DNA of 64,000 nucleotides, taken from Pseudohalioglobus sediminis. GTDB lineage: Bacteria; Pseudomonadota; Gammaproteobacteria; Pseudomonadales; Halieaceae. The stretch spans positions 62,001 through 126,000 of the forward strand of contig NZ_VTUX01000004.1 in NCBI RefSeq assembly GCF_008370495.1, in the 5' to 3' direction. Below the pieces are notes generated by a model. That model did not search any database. It worked only from the letters and a program-made list of their open reading frames with translations, and was not told the origin of the DNA. Shown here in pieces: positions 54,009-63,219 of this stretch (the first letter of the stretch is position 1; every line of letters starts with the position of its first letter). Both the position numbers and the translations under genes were made by a program.

Positions 54009-55682
54009 TTGAAAGATAAACGTAAACATTCGGCGCGAGTTGTCGATGGCGTGGAGAAAGCGCCCGCGCGGGCCATGCTGCGGGCGGTCGGCTTCAGTGA
54101 CGAGGATTTTGCCAGACCCCAGGTGGGCATCGCTTCCACCTGGAGTGAGGTCACGCCCTGCAACATGCATATCAACGAGCTCGCTGAAGAGGCGAGCGCA
54201 GGCGCCGGCGCGGCGGGCGGGAAGGGCGTGATCTTCAATACGATCACCATTTCCGACGGCATCGCCAACGGTACCGAGGGCATGAAATACTCGCTGGTCT
54301 CGCGCGAGGTCATCGCCGACTCCATCGAGGCGGTGGCTGGCTGCCAGGGCTTCGATGGCCTGGTGGCCATCGGCGGCTGCGACAAGAACATGCCCGGCTG
54401 CATGATAGGGCTCGCACGGCTGAACCGTCCGTCGGTGTTCGTCTATGGCGGCACCATCCAGCCGGGCGCGAATCACACGGATATTATTTCTGTGTTCGAG
54501 GCCGTGGGCCAGCATGCTCGGGGCGACCTCAGCCTTATCGACGTCAAGCAGATCGAGGAGACGGCGATACCCGGGCCCGGTTCCTGCGGCGGAATGTACA
54601 CCGCCAATACTATGGCCTCGGCGATTGAGGCACTGGGCATGAGCCTGCCCGGCAGTTCTGCGCAGGAGGCGGTATCGCAGTCGAAGGCGGAGGACTGTCG
54701 CCGCGCCGGCGCCGCAGTGCTGGACCTGCTGGAACGTGACCTCAAGCCCTCTGACATCATGACCAGGGCGGCCTTCGAGAATGCTATTGCCACAGTGATT
54801 GCCCTAGGCGGTTCCACCAATGCGGTCCTGCACCTGCTGGCGATGGCACATGCCATCGATGTCGACCTGGGCCTGGAGGACTTCGAACGTATCGGCGCAC
54901 GTGTGCCGGTGCTGGCCGACCTGCGCCCCAGCGGGCGCTACATGATGTCCGAGTTGATCGCCATCGGTGGTATTCAGCCGTTGATGAAAATGCTGTTGCA
55001 ACAGGGCCTTTTGCACGGCGACTGCATGACCGTAACCGGCCGTACCCTGGCAGAGAACCTGGCCGACGTCGCCCCCTATCCACAGGGGCAGGACATCATT
55101 CGCGGCTTCGATGCGCCCATCAAGCGAGACAGTCACCTGATGATCCTGCGCGGCAACCTGGCCCCCGACGGCTCTGTAGCCAAGATCACCGGCAAGGAAG
55201 GCCTGCGCTTCAAGGGGCCGGCCCGGGTATTTCATTCCGAGGAAGAGGCCCTGCAGGCGATCCTTGACGGCGGCGTGGTCAAGGGTGATGTCGTGGTGAT
55301 CCGTTACGAGGGGCCCCGGGGCGGCCCGGGCATGCGCGAAATGCTCAGTCCCACCTCGGCACTGATGGGCAAGGGCCTTGGAGCCGACGTGGCGCTGATC
55401 ACTGACGGGCGCTTTTCCGGCGGCAGCCACGGTTTTGTGGTCGGGCACATTGCCCCGGAGGCCAGCGAGGGCGGCCCCATCGCCATCGTCGAAAACGGTG
55501 ATGAGATAGAAATTGATGCCGAGACCTCGTGTATCAACCTGAATCTCGGTGCGGCCGAGATACAGGCCCGACTCGCTGCCTGGCAGCCGCCACCCCCGCG
55601 CTACACCCGCGGGTTGCTGGCCAAGTTTGCGCACACCGTGGCTTCCGCATCGGAAGGTGCGGTGACCGACAAGTACCTGTAA
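54009..55682 (+). CDS. ilvD: Dihydroxy-acid dehydratase
   Basis: 557 residues, start TTG at 54009. GGAG stands about nine bases upstream; an out-of-frame ATG at 54002 opens a five-codon frame overlapping the start. ILVD/EDD motifs: [11 protein letters not shown] with the first cluster Cys, [10 protein letters not shown] with the second, [15 protein letters not shown] with the third, and [14 protein letters not shown] late. It makes the 2-keto acids for valine, isoleucine and pantothenate. A small gene follows 11 bases after the stop. Confidence 0.95.
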   Translation: MKDKRKHSARVVDGVEKAPARAMLRAVGFSDEDFARPQVGIASTWSEVTPCNMHINELAEEASAGAGAAGGKGVIFNTITISDGIANGTEGMKYSLVSREVIADSIEAVAGCQGFDGLVAIGGCDKNMPGCMIGLARLNRPSVFVYGGTIQPGANHTDIISVFEAVGQHARGDLSLIDVKQIEETAIPGPGSCGGMYTANTMASAIEALGMSLPGSSAQEAVSQSKAEDCRRAGAAVLDLLERDLKPSDIMTRAAFENAIATVIALGGSTNAVLHLLAMAHAIDVDLGLEDFERIGARVPVLADLRPSGRYMMSELIAIGGIQPLMKMLLQQGLLHGDCMTVTGRTLAENLADVAPYPQGQDIIRGFDAPIKRDSHLMILRGNLAPDGSVAKITGKEGLRFKGPARVFHSEEEALQAILDGGVVKGDVVVIRYEGPRGGPGMREMLSPTSALMGKGLGADVALITDGRFSGGSHGFVVGHIAPEASEGGPIAIVENGDEIEIDAETSCINLNLGAAEIQARLAAWQPPPPRYTRGLLAKFAHTVASASEGAVTDKYL

Positions 55683-55693
55683 CGGAGAAGACC

Positions 55694-55987
55694 ATGTCAG
55701 ACCAAGCAACGCAGAAATACCGGCTGATCAGCGGTACCTTCAGCCCCGACGATGCCCGGGAAGTGTTGATGACCCTGATTGAAGACAAGATCCGCTACCA
55801 CGCCCGCAATAACTGGAGTCGTCGCGAGCGCTGTCTCGACACCGACTGGGGTGACCGGCGCATCGCCGAGCTGCGCCAGACCAAGGCGCAAATCGCCGAG
55901 TTGGTCGCCTCGGCGGCGAGCGAGGATCTGCAACTTACCATCAGTTGCGATATCAATGTGAGCCTCGAGCCCGCAGACGGGGACTGA
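55694..55987 (+). CDS. Small conserved hypothetical protein
   Basis: 97 residues from the ATG at 55694, just after GGAGAAG. Acidic and helical, with RYRLISG-like start (KYRLISGTFSPDDARE), a middle with RRERCLDTDWGDRRIAEL and a C-terminal strand (LQLTISCDINVSLEP). It is probably co-transcribed with ilvD, 11 bp upstream. I do not recognise the family. Confidence 0.75.
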   Translation: MSDQATQKYRLISGTFSPDDAREVLMTLIEDKIRYHARNNWSRRERCLDTDWGDRRIAELRQTKAQIAELVASAASEDLQLTISCDINVSLEPADGD

Positions 55988-56003
55988 GGTGTTCTACGGC
56001 GGC

Positions 56004-56028
56004 AGACCGGCGCTGCATGCGCCGGTCT
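56004..56028. terminator. Convergent-end hairpin after the ilvD operon
   Basis: Perfect ten-base stem (AGACCGGCGC at 56004-56013, loop TGCAT, GCGCCGGTCT at 56019-56028) between converging genes, without a T-tract. Confidence 0.55.
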
Positions 56029-56050
56029 TCGCAGCTACTATGGCAGGTGA

Positions 56051-57535
56051 TTACTTCGCGGTTTTGGCCTGTTTCGGGCGACTGGCCTTGCGCTTGGGTG
56101 CCTTGCGTCGACGACCGCTTGGTGTGCGCAGCCCGGCGGCGTCCTCCAGTTCCACCAGGGCTTCTTCCATGTGTTCGATCAGGTTCTGCACGTGAGGCAC
56201 TGAGCGGCGGCAGGCGATGATGCCGAAATCCAGTTTGTCGAAATTGCTGACCAGGGTGAAGTTCACCGCGGCGCCATCGAAAGGGATGGACACGGGGTAC
56301 ATACCGTCCAGTCGGGCGCCGTTCCAGTAACGCTTTTCGCGCGGTCCCGGAACATTGGATATCACGGTGCTGAAGGCGGGAAAGCGGCTGCCCAATCCCA
56401 GCAGCTGGGTGAACAGCATTGGCGCCTGGCTGATGCCGGTGTAGATCTGGATTTCCCTGGGCGTCAGTTGTTCCAGTTGCGCCTTGGCGGCATCCATGGA
56501 TTCCTTGATGGTGCGCATGCGCCGCGCCGGGTCGCGCAGGTTGGTGGCGAGGTCGACACAGACCATGCCGATGGCATTGGCGGAGTCGATATCACCCGCA
56601 GCGCGCAGGGATACCGGCGCCATGGCTTTCAGGGAGTGCTTGGGCAGCGCCCGCTGCGCCTGTAGCTGTTTACGCAGGGCGCCAGCGCACATGGCCATTA
56701 CCGCATCGTTGAGGGTGCCGCCAAAGGCCTTACCCACTGCCCGCACCCGGGCGAAATCCCAGGACTGTGCCACGAAGCGGCGCGCACCGGTCAGCTGCGT
56801 GCTGAGGGCGGAACGCGGTACTTTGTGGAATGGTACCGATACCCCGGTGTTGCGCCCCATCCATACCGAGGCCATGTCCTGTACAGCCCTGGCCACGTTG
56901 ACGGTGCCGCCCAGTTGTTCGCGCAGTACGTCAGAGATAGCCCGCACCTCCTCATTGCGCGGCCGGATATTTGCCTGCTTGCCGGCTTCGATTTGCTGCT
57001 TGTAAGCCTGGTAGGCTTCATAGGAGAGCGGCGACAGTTTGACCTTGTTGCGCGCGTTGGTGGAGTACATGCTCATCATCAGGTGCATGGCGCCAACCCC
57101 GTCGATGGCGCAATGGTGGGCCTTGAAGTAGGTGGCGAACTGGCGGTTCTGCAGGCCTTCTATGAGGTGCATCTCCCACAGTGGTCGTGAGCGGTCCAAC
57201 AAGCTGCCGTGCAGCCGCGATACCAGCGAAAACAGCTCCCGGTAGCGGCCGGGTTTGGGTAACGCCGAGTGCCGGACGTGGTACTCCATGTCCAGTTCTT
57301 CGTCATCCTCCCAGTAAACATTGCCGGCAATACCTAGCGGGCCGGTTTTGAGTTTTTCCCCGAAGGGCCTGCGCAGCTCGCCGTCGTAGCGCAGGATATC
57401 GCCGATTTTGCCGAGGAAGGAAGCGTCGTCCACGTCCTTGGGTAGCGTGAACAGGTTGAGCCCGCCAACGTGCATGGGGGTGCGGCGGGATTCCAGCATC
57501 AGGAAAAAGGCATCGTTGACAGGCATTCGGCGCAT
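56051..57535 (-). CDS. WS/DGAT-type wax ester/diacylglycerol acyltransferase
   Basis: 494 residues from the ATG at 57535, GAGGAG about nine bases upstream. The catalytic motif is AHHCAIDGVGAMHLM (HHxxxDG). The N-terminal PVNDAFFLMLESRRTPMHVGGL and the late STVISNVPGPREKRYWNGA stretch are typical of bifunctional wax ester synthase/DGAT. A Lys/Arg-rich C-terminal tail (GRRRKAPKRKASRPKQ) is unusually basic. It makes storage wax esters or triacylglycerol. Confidence 0.93.
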   Translation of the reverse strand: MRRMPVNDAFFLMLESRRTPMHVGGLNLFTLPKDVDDASFLGKIGDILRYDGELRRPFGEKLKTGPLGIAGNVYWEDDEELDMEYHVRHSALPKPGRYRELFSLVSRLHGSLLDRSRPLWEMHLIEGLQNRQFATYFKAHHCAIDGVGAMHLMMSMYSTNARNKVKLSPLSYEAYQAYKQQIEAGKQANIRPRNEEVRAISDVLREQLGGTVNVARAVQDMASVWMGRNTGVSVPFHKVPRSALSTQLTGARRFVAQSWDFARVRAVGKAFGGTLNDAVMAMCAGALRKQLQAQRALPKHSLKAMAPVSLRAAGDIDSANAIGMVCVDLATNLRDPARRMRTIKESMDAAKAQLEQLTPREIQIYTGISQAPMLFTQLLGLGSRFPAFSTVISNVPGPREKRYWNGARLDGMYPVSIPFDGAAVNFTLVSNFDKLDFGIIACRRSVPHVQNLIEHMEEALVELEDAAGLRTPSGRRRKAPKRKASRPKQAKTAK

Positions 57536-57691
57536 GGATAGCACTCCTCATTATTATCTTGGGTATGTCGGCTTCCTCTTCTAAGAATAAACCACATTTC
57601 GCACAGGGGCTAATGACCTGATGACCAGCCAGTTTCACCCCGTGGACAAACCATTTTTTCCAAACGCCGGAGGCGCTACTATTGTCTGCCT

Positions 57692-58606
57692 ATGAAGCAC
57701 TGGATTTGTATATTGGTACTGGCACTGTCCCCCTGGGCGCAGTCGGCGACTTTCGATATGCCCACCGGGGAATTCGACCTGGTGGGCTATCAGCTGGAAA
57801 TCGCGGCGGAATTCGAGGACACACTGCTGGACATCGCCCGCCGCCATGGCATTGGCCAGGAGGAAATCGTCAACGCCAACCCGGATGTCGATCGCTGGTT
57901 ACCCGGTACGGGTACGCTGGTTACGATTCCCTCCCGCTATATATTGCCGGACGTGCCGCGCAAGGGGCTGGTGCTGAACCTGCCCGAAATGCGTATTTAT
58001 TATTTCCCTGAGCCCGCTGCAGGCGAACCGGCACAGGTGCAGACCTATCCGGTCAGCATCGGCCGGATGGACTGGAATACGCCCCTCGGGGAGACGCGCA
58101 TCACCGAAAAGAAAAAAGACCCGCCCTGGTACCCACCGCAATCCGTGCGCGAGGAGCACGCGCGGGAGGGCGATCCGCTGCCCCGTGTGGTGCCGCCCGG
58201 CCCGGATAATCCCCTGGGGCGTTATGCCATGCGCCTGGCAATTCCCAGCTACCTGATACACGGCACCAACAAGGCCTTCGGCGTCGGCATGCGTGTATCA
58301 CATGGCTGTATCCGTATGTTGCCGGAGGATATCGAATACCTGTTCCCGCAGGTGCCTGTGGGCACGCCGGTGCAAATCATCAACCAGCCGGTCAAGGCCG
58401 GTTGGTACGGCGGTGAGCTATACGTGGAGGTACATCCACCGCTGGAAGAATATGACATGGATATGGCGGAGCTGGACGAGGAGTTGACGCGGGTGCTGGA
58501 TGCCGTGTTGGCGAAGCGTTTTGCACAACTGGATGAGGCGGCGGTAGCTGATGTGCTGGCGCGACGCAGTGGCCTGCCGGAAGTTGTTTCCAGAGTGGAG
58601 CGGTAG
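57692..58606 (+). CDS. Periplasmic L,D-transpeptidase with LysM-like domain
   Basis: 304 residues with signal peptide (KHWICILVLALSPWAQSA). A LysM-like segment (DTLLDIARRHGIGQEEIVNANPD, GTLVTIPSRY) comes before a YkuD catalytic domain: HGTNKAFGVGMRVSHGCIRML with the nucleophile Cys. The long C-terminal extension is typical of ErfK/YbiS, which attach Lpp to peptidoglycan. The lpp gene lies just downstream in convergent orientation. Confidence 0.93.
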   Translation: MKHWICILVLALSPWAQSATFDMPTGEFDLVGYQLEIAAEFEDTLLDIARRHGIGQEEIVNANPDVDRWLPGTGTLVTIPSRYILPDVPRKGLVLNLPEMRIYYFPEPAAGEPAQVQTYPVSIGRMDWNTPLGETRITEKKKDPPWYPPQSVREEHAREGDPLPRVVPPGPDNPLGRYAMRLAIPSYLIHGTNKAFGVGMRVSHGCIRMLPEDIEYLFPQVPVGTPVQIINQPVKAGWYGGELYVEVHPPLEEYDMDMAELDEELTRVLDAVLAKRFAQLDEAAVADVLARRSGLPEVVSRVER

Positions 58607-58611
58607 TGATT

Positions 58612-58645
58612 TCACCGTGGGCGCCGTTTCAGGCGCTCACGGTGA
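58612..58645. terminator. Strong hairpin between ldt and lpp
   Basis: Fourteen-pair stem with one G-U (arms 58612-58625 and 58632-58645) around a six-base loop GTTTCA, between convergent genes. No T-tract follows on either strand. Confidence 0.55.
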
Positions 58646-58662
58646 TGTTGAGCCGGCCTTGC

Positions 58663-58929
58663 TTACTTGTACATTGACTTCTTGAACATGCGATCCAGCT
58701 TTTCGTTGGTCTCCGCAGCAGAAGTCTGGGCGGCCTCTGCGGCGGCCCTGGCTGCGGCAGCATCTGCTTTCGCGCTGGCGGCATCTGCTGCAGCCTGCTC
58801 AGCGGCGCTGTTGGCAGCGGCCAGGTCAGCGCGCAGTTCGTCGATGTCGCCGGTGCTGGCGCAGCCGGCCAGGCCCGCGGCGGACAACACAACGGTCAGC
58901 ATCGCGGCGCGTTTAAAAGATTGGTTCAT
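58663..58929 (-). CDS. lpp: Lpp-type major outer-membrane lipoprotein
   Basis: 88 residues from the ATG at 58929, seven bases after AAGGAG. Lipobox LAGC, then a long Ala-rich heptad coil (ELRADLAAANSAAEQAAADAASAKADAA), ending in FKKSMYK with the terminal lysine used for covalent attachment to peptidoglycan. The very Ala-rich coil is like Pseudomonas OprI rather than E. coli Lpp. L,D-transpeptidase genes flank it on both sides. Confidence 0.93.
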   Translation of the reverse strand: MNQSFKRAAMLTVVLSAAGLAGCASTGDIDELRADLAAANSAAEQAAADAASAKADAAAARAAAEAAQTSAAETNEKLDRMFKKSMYK

Positions 58930-59087
58930 GGTCTTCTCCTTGCAAATGGTTGCCGCCCCTGCGGCCCGGTCTGCCCAGTTCAGTGGGCTTGGCTGAAATA
59001 CAGCCATAGGCGAACATTAGCAGAATTGCCGGCCCGCGCAACGCTGCATTTTACGGCGCCAAACCGTGGCGCAGGCGGATGACGGAA

Positions 59088-59681
59088 TCAGCGAATCACC
59101 ACCCGCGTGCCCGGCGCGAGCCAGGGCAGCAGTTCCGCCAGTTGCTCATTGGTTAGTGCGATGCAGCCGTTGGTCCAGTTGAAGCTCTGGTGTACTTCAG
59201 GGTCCCCACTGCCGAGTCCATGAATGCCGATGTGTCCGCCCAGGCGCGTCTCCTGGGGCGGTGGGCGGCCGCGGGCAAACGCGTTTTTCACTGCCGTGTA
59301 GGTCTCCATCGAGATGCGCTGCTCATCCAGTGCGCGTTGGGCGTGATCCAGGTTCGGGTAATCAATGGCAATGAAGATAACGAAGCGGTCGCTGCGCCTG
59401 ACTTCGGTGATGCGGAATTCGCCCAGCGGCGTTTTTTCGTCACCCTGCTGTTTGTTCCAGGTGGCGCCATTGCTGCCGATGGCGATGTTGTCGAAAACCT
59501 GTATTACCTGTTTGCCCTGCACCACCGAAAGCGCCAACTCGCGGGTATCCACCAGCAAGCTCACGTTTTGCTGGCTGGCGAGAACTGGCGCGGCGCCGAG
59601 CATGATCAGGCAGGGCAGCAAACAACAGAACAGCCGGTATGTGAAGCTGTGGGAGCCGGTGTAAGGGTGCGCGTAATGCAC
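59088..59681 (-). CDS. L,D-transpeptidase (YkuD), small form
   Basis: 197 residues if started at the GTG at 59681; the frame opens at TTG 59744 and the true start is uncertain. A hydrophobic segment (RLFCCLLPCLIMLGAAPVLAS) serves as signal peptide. Catalytic motif GGHIGIHGLGSGD and FNWTNGCIALTNEQ with the nucleophile Cys. It is the second of two L,D-transpeptidases next to lpp and may form 3-3 crosslinks or release or attach Lpp. Confidence 0.88.
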   Translation of the reverse strand: MHYAHPYTGSHSFTYRLFCCLLPCLIMLGAAPVLASQQNVSLLVDTRELALSVVQGKQVIQVFDNIAIGSNGATWNKQQGDEKTPLGEFRITEVRRSDRFVIFIAIDYPNLDHAQRALDEQRISMETYTAVKNAFARGRPPPQETRLGGHIGIHGLGSGDPEVHQSFNWTNGCIALTNEQLAELLPWLAPGTRVVIR

Positions 59682-59958
59682 GGGACGTTTGTCCAGGGTG
59701 ACGTCGGTGATCGATAAAGTAGCGCGCTGCCAGCTGTCTGGCAACGTTTTGCGATGCGCAAAGACAAGAGCCGGCGCCGCCCTCCTGTGCAGTAGCCGCT
59801 ATCAAAAACGTGAAATACGCACACTTGTATCAGCCTATCTTCTTGGGCATGCTCAGGACAGCATCCAGAGCTGGACGTTCGTGCTGGGCAAGGGGGCATC
59901 ACCTCAACCACGCGGGCAGCCAATATAACTATACGAAAATGCAGCGAGGAACCGCTTG

Positions 59959-62313
59959 ATGAACAAATACACGCAATCCGTCCCTTCTTTCCGTGCCGGT
60001 ATGCCTTTGGCGCTGGCCGTGGCTGTTGCCGTTGGCGCGACGTCTGTGTCGCAGCCGGTCGCGGCGCAACGTGGCTCTGCCGCGCTACTGGAAGAAGTTA
60101 TCGTCACCGCACGTAAACGGGAAGAAGGCGCACAGGATGTGCCGCTCTCCATCAGTGCCTTCAACTCCAACCAGATTGAGGCGCTGAAGGTACGCGACCT
60201 GACCAACCTCGCCGTGGGCATGCCCAACGTGGCGCTGGATGACGTGGGCACCACCCGGGGTACAGCCAACTTCGCTATCCGTGGATTGGGTATCAACAGC
60301 TCCATCCCCTCCATTGACCCAACCGTAGGCGTGTTCGTCAACGGGGTTTACCTCGGCGTGAACAACGGTATTATTTTTGACGTTTTCGACCTGGAGAGTA
60401 TCGAAGTCCTGCGCGGCCCGCAGGGCATTCTCTTCGGTCGCAACGTGACCGGCGGCGCCATCCTGATGAACACCAAGAAGCCCGGCGAGACGCTGGATGT
60501 CACACTGCGCGGTGCGGTAGACACCGGGGGTGACGGCGGTATCAATACCTACCTGATGGGCAGCATCGGCGGCCCGGTTACCGACACCCTGGGCCTCAAG
60601 CTGACGGCCTACTGGAACGACGACGAAGGCTGGCACGAGAACCAGTTCGATGGCAGCGATGTGCAGGCGATCGAGCAAATGATGGTCCGCGGCACCCTGG
60701 TGTGGGCGCCTACCGACCGCGCCGAGTTGGTGGTGCGCTACGAGAATACAGACATCGAGGGCGACGGCCCGGTGGCGCAGTCACACACCAATGGCAGTGG
60801 CGTCCCGGGCACGCCTTTCAATGCCAAGCGCGACAGCTTTGATGCCAATTACGACCTGGTGGGCTTCCAGGATAACGAAACAGACTTCCTCACGGCAGAA
60901 TTCAACTACGACGTCGATTTCGGTGATGGCACCATTACCGCGCTTTACGGCTGGCGGGATTCAGAAGCCCACTCCGCGTCGGACATCGACGCTCAGCCGG
61001 TGGCTCTGTTCCATGCACCTGCAGACCTGGTTGCCGAACAGAACAGCTTCGAACTGCGCTACAACGGGCAGTTTGGCAATGCCAATATCACCACCGGCGT
61101 GTACTGGTTCGAGAATGACATTGAGTACCACGAGCGCCGCGACCTGCTGGGGGCGCTCACCGCCTCGGTAACAGGGGGAGCTCTGAGCGATGACATTTCC
61201 TTCCAGATACAGGATGGCGGCGGCCTCTACGACGTGGAAACCCTGGCCTTCTTCGCCGCCATGGACTACGACCTCACTGACCGCCTCTCGTTTACGGTGG
61301 GTGCGCGCTGGTCCTCGGAGGAGAAGAGCGCGGAGATCGCCACACTGGCACTGAACACCAATGTGCTCGACATCCCGGGCACCATCGGCAGCGGCACACC
61401 GGTGTATGCGAACCCCATCACCGGTACGGATACGCGCTGTAACATCGTCAGTTCGAACAACTGTGCGCTCGACTTCAAGGATGATGAGACCTGGGATACC
61501 TTTGCCCCCAAGATAGGCTTTGGTTATGCCCTGAGTGACGCCACCCAACTCTACGCCCACTGGAGCCGCGGCTTCCGTTCTGGCGGCTACAACCTGCGCA
61601 ATACCAGCCCCACCGCGGCACCCGGCCCCTTTGATGAAGAGCAGGTCGACAGCTACGAGATCGGCTACAAGTCACAACAAGACTGGGGCCGCCTGAACGC
61701 CGCTGTTTTCTACAATGATATCGGGGACATGCAGCGCGAGGTCAACCTCGCGGATGCGACATCGGGCGTGGTGCAGATCATCGACAACACGGCGGATGCG
61801 ACCATCTGGGGCCTGGAAATAGACGGTACCTTTGCCCTGACCGATGACCTGCTGTTGCTGGCTTCCATGGGGTATATCGATGCCAGTTACGACTCGGTCA
61901 GGTTCGACCTCAACGGCGACGGTATGGTGGATGGCAAGGACAAGGACCTGGACCTGCCACGGGCCCCGGAATGGACCTGGAGCGTGGGCCTCAACTACGA
62001 CATGAGCCTGGGTGACTGGGGCTTTGCCACTGCGCGTATCAACTACGCCAACCGCGATGAGGCCTTCTACACGGACAACAACCTCGGTTATATCCTGGAG
62101 CAGGATATCCTCGACGCGGGACTGGACTTCTATTCCAACAGTGGTAGCTGGGTGTTCTCGCTTTATGGCCGCAACCTGTTGGATGAGGTCAAGCACGGTG
62201 GTGATACCCAACTGCCAGATGTGCTCGGCCCCGTGGCCCTGGGCGGTACGTTCTCACCCCTGGCCAAGGGTCGCGTATACGGTGCGGAGATTACCTACAA
62301 CTTCAGCAGGTAA
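59959..62313 (+). CDS. TonB-dependent outer-membrane receptor
   Basis: 784 residues from the ATG at 59959, GAGGA nine bases upstream. Signal peptide, then a short TonB-box-like region and plug domain: LEEVIVTARKREEGAQDVPLSI and AIRGLGINSSIPSIDPTVGVFV, VEVLRGPQGILFGRNVTGG in the form IEVLRGPQG. The C-terminal barrel ends in GAEITYNFSR. It belongs to the broad substrate group of marine gammaproteobacterial receptors for lipids, steroids or other organics; no ferric-siderophore marker is seen. An intrinsic terminator follows. Confidence 0.93.
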   Translation: MNKYTQSVPSFRAGMPLALAVAVAVGATSVSQPVAAQRGSAALLEEVIVTARKREEGAQDVPLSISAFNSNQIEALKVRDLTNLAVGMPNVALDDVGTTRGTANFAIRGLGINSSIPSIDPTVGVFVNGVYLGVNNGIIFDVFDLESIEVLRGPQGILFGRNVTGGAILMNTKKPGETLDVTLRGAVDTGGDGGINTYLMGSIGGPVTDTLGLKLTAYWNDDEGWHENQFDGSDVQAIEQMMVRGTLVWAPTDRAELVVRYENTDIEGDGPVAQSHTNGSGVPGTPFNAKRDSFDANYDLVGFQDNETDFLTAEFNYDVDFGDGTITALYGWRDSEAHSASDIDAQPVALFHAPADLVAEQNSFELRYNGQFGNANITTGVYWFENDIEYHERRDLLGALTASVTGGALSDDISFQIQDGGGLYDVETLAFFAAMDYDLTDRLSFTVGARWSSEEKSAEIATLALNTNVLDIPGTIGSGTPVYANPITGTDTRCNIVSSNNCALDFKDDETWDTFAPKIGFGYALSDATQLYAHWSRGFRSGGYNLRNTSPTAAPGPFDEEQVDSYEIGYKSQQDWGRLNAAVFYNDIGDMQREVNLADATSGVVQIIDNTADATIWGLEIDGTFALTDDLLLLASMGYIDASYDSVRFDLNGDGMVDGKDKDLDLPRAPEWTWSVGLNYDMSLGDWGFATARINYANRDEAFYTDNNLGYILEQDILDAGLDFYSNSGSWVFSLYGRNLLDEVKHGGDTQLPDVLGPVALGGTFSPLAKGRVYGAEITYNFSR

Positions 62314-62334
62314 GCGCGCAATTTCGGCATACCG

Positions 62335-62370
62335 GGGCCGGCCCACGTGAGTGGGTCGGCCCTTTTCTTT
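62335..62370 (+). terminator. Rho-independent terminator of the TonB receptor gene
   Basis: Arms GGGCCGGCCCAC (62335-62346) and GTGGGTCGGCCC (62351-62362) pair over 12 positions with one G-U, loop GTGA, followed by TTTTCTTT. Confidence 0.88.
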
Positions 62371-62415
62371 GGTGCGCCACAAACGCTCCGGTACCCCCTG
62401 AAATCGCTGTCGTTA

Positions 62416-62433
62416 GTCACCCGGCCGGGTGAC
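62416..62433. promoter_or_regulatory. 18-bp perfect palindrome
   Basis: GTCACCCGGCCGGGTGAC is its own reverse complement. It sits 46 bases downstream of the receptor terminator and could be a regulator-binding site for the small duplicated-domain gene, or a secondary terminator arm. Confidence 0.4.
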
Positions 62434-62718
62434 ATGCCAGGCGACTGTATGCGGCATTTCCCTGCCCGGGCTGCTCGGCCGGCCAGGTCGGGTAGTACCC
62501 ATGAAAAAGGTGGGCGTCCCACATAACCACGATGGGTTAATTCTCGCGGTTGCTTAAAAAACGAGCAGCGCAGACAATGTGGTACTGGCCGCAGGTTGCC
62601 CGCCATATTCCAGGGCGCCAGGGGCGGTCCGGGGATGTCAATCAGACGAGGGCCGAGGATTCAGGATGATTAGAGCCACGCAGACGCTGCCATCATGATC
62701 CCTTGGGGATAAGAGCCG

Positions 62719-63174
62719 ATGTTGCCTGAAGTTGAACAGTACATGGCTGCCTCCAGGGAGTTCGAAGCCGGCAAGGTGGTAGGCCAGCTCTGGAAGCAGG
62801 CCTTGAGCCTGGCAGACAACGACCGCCTTGCCGCCAAGTACCTGTATCTATCAATGCGTGCCGAAGCCCTGGCCAAACAGGAACCGGCATCACAGCTTGC
62901 ACCGCCTGCTGGCTCCGGTGAGACTTCCCGTAGTGGCGCCATGGCCGCTACTCCCCTGAACCGCCGCGGGCGGCAAACCCCCGAAGACGACTACCATGCT
63001 ATCGCCGCCAATGAGGTGGATTCCGGCCAGCGCGATGAACGCACCTGGCGCGATGCGCTGGTGCTGGCCAAGGGTGATGCGGCAGCCGCACGGCATCACT
63101 ACATATGCCTGCGCATGGATACCATGCGCATGCTGGCCGCGAACGAGTCCAGGGCCGGCGAAGCGGGAGCCTGA
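62719..63174 (+). CDS. Small protein with internal duplication
   Basis: 151 residues. Two similar halves of about 45 residues (EQYMAASREFEAGKVVGQLWKQALSLA and DDYHAIAANEVDSGQRDERTWRDALVLA, each followed by LAAKYLYLSMR or AAARHHYICLR) are joined by a Ser/Ala/Pro-rich linker. No family is recognised. The repeat could bind a shared ligand or form an intramolecular dimer. It is the only gene between the receptor and the convergent acyltransferase. Confidence 0.7.
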   Translation: MLPEVEQYMAASREFEAGKVVGQLWKQALSLADNDRLAAKYLYLSMRAEALAKQEPASQLAPPAGSGETSRSGAMAATPLNRRGRQTPEDDYHAIAANEVDSGQRDERTWRDALVLAKGDAAAARHHYICLRMDTMRMLAANESRAGEAGA

Positions 63175-63219
63175 ACGCGCCGGCTTTGTAGCCCCTCCGG
63201 CGAAAGTCCTTACCTGAGC

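Larger units (their letters stand above)
62314..62718 (+). other. Intergenic region after the TonB receptor gene
   Basis: 405 bp. It contains the receptor terminator, an 18-bp palindrome and possible small hairpins. A short open frame of 18 codons at 62501-62557 has no ribosome-binding site. The remaining part shows no gene; a promoter for the next gene probably lies near its right end. Confidence 0.5.

Noticed and set aside
62501-62557. 18-codon frame starting MKKVGVPHN
   Set aside because: No ribosome-binding site and no supporting context; possible by chance in 400 bp.
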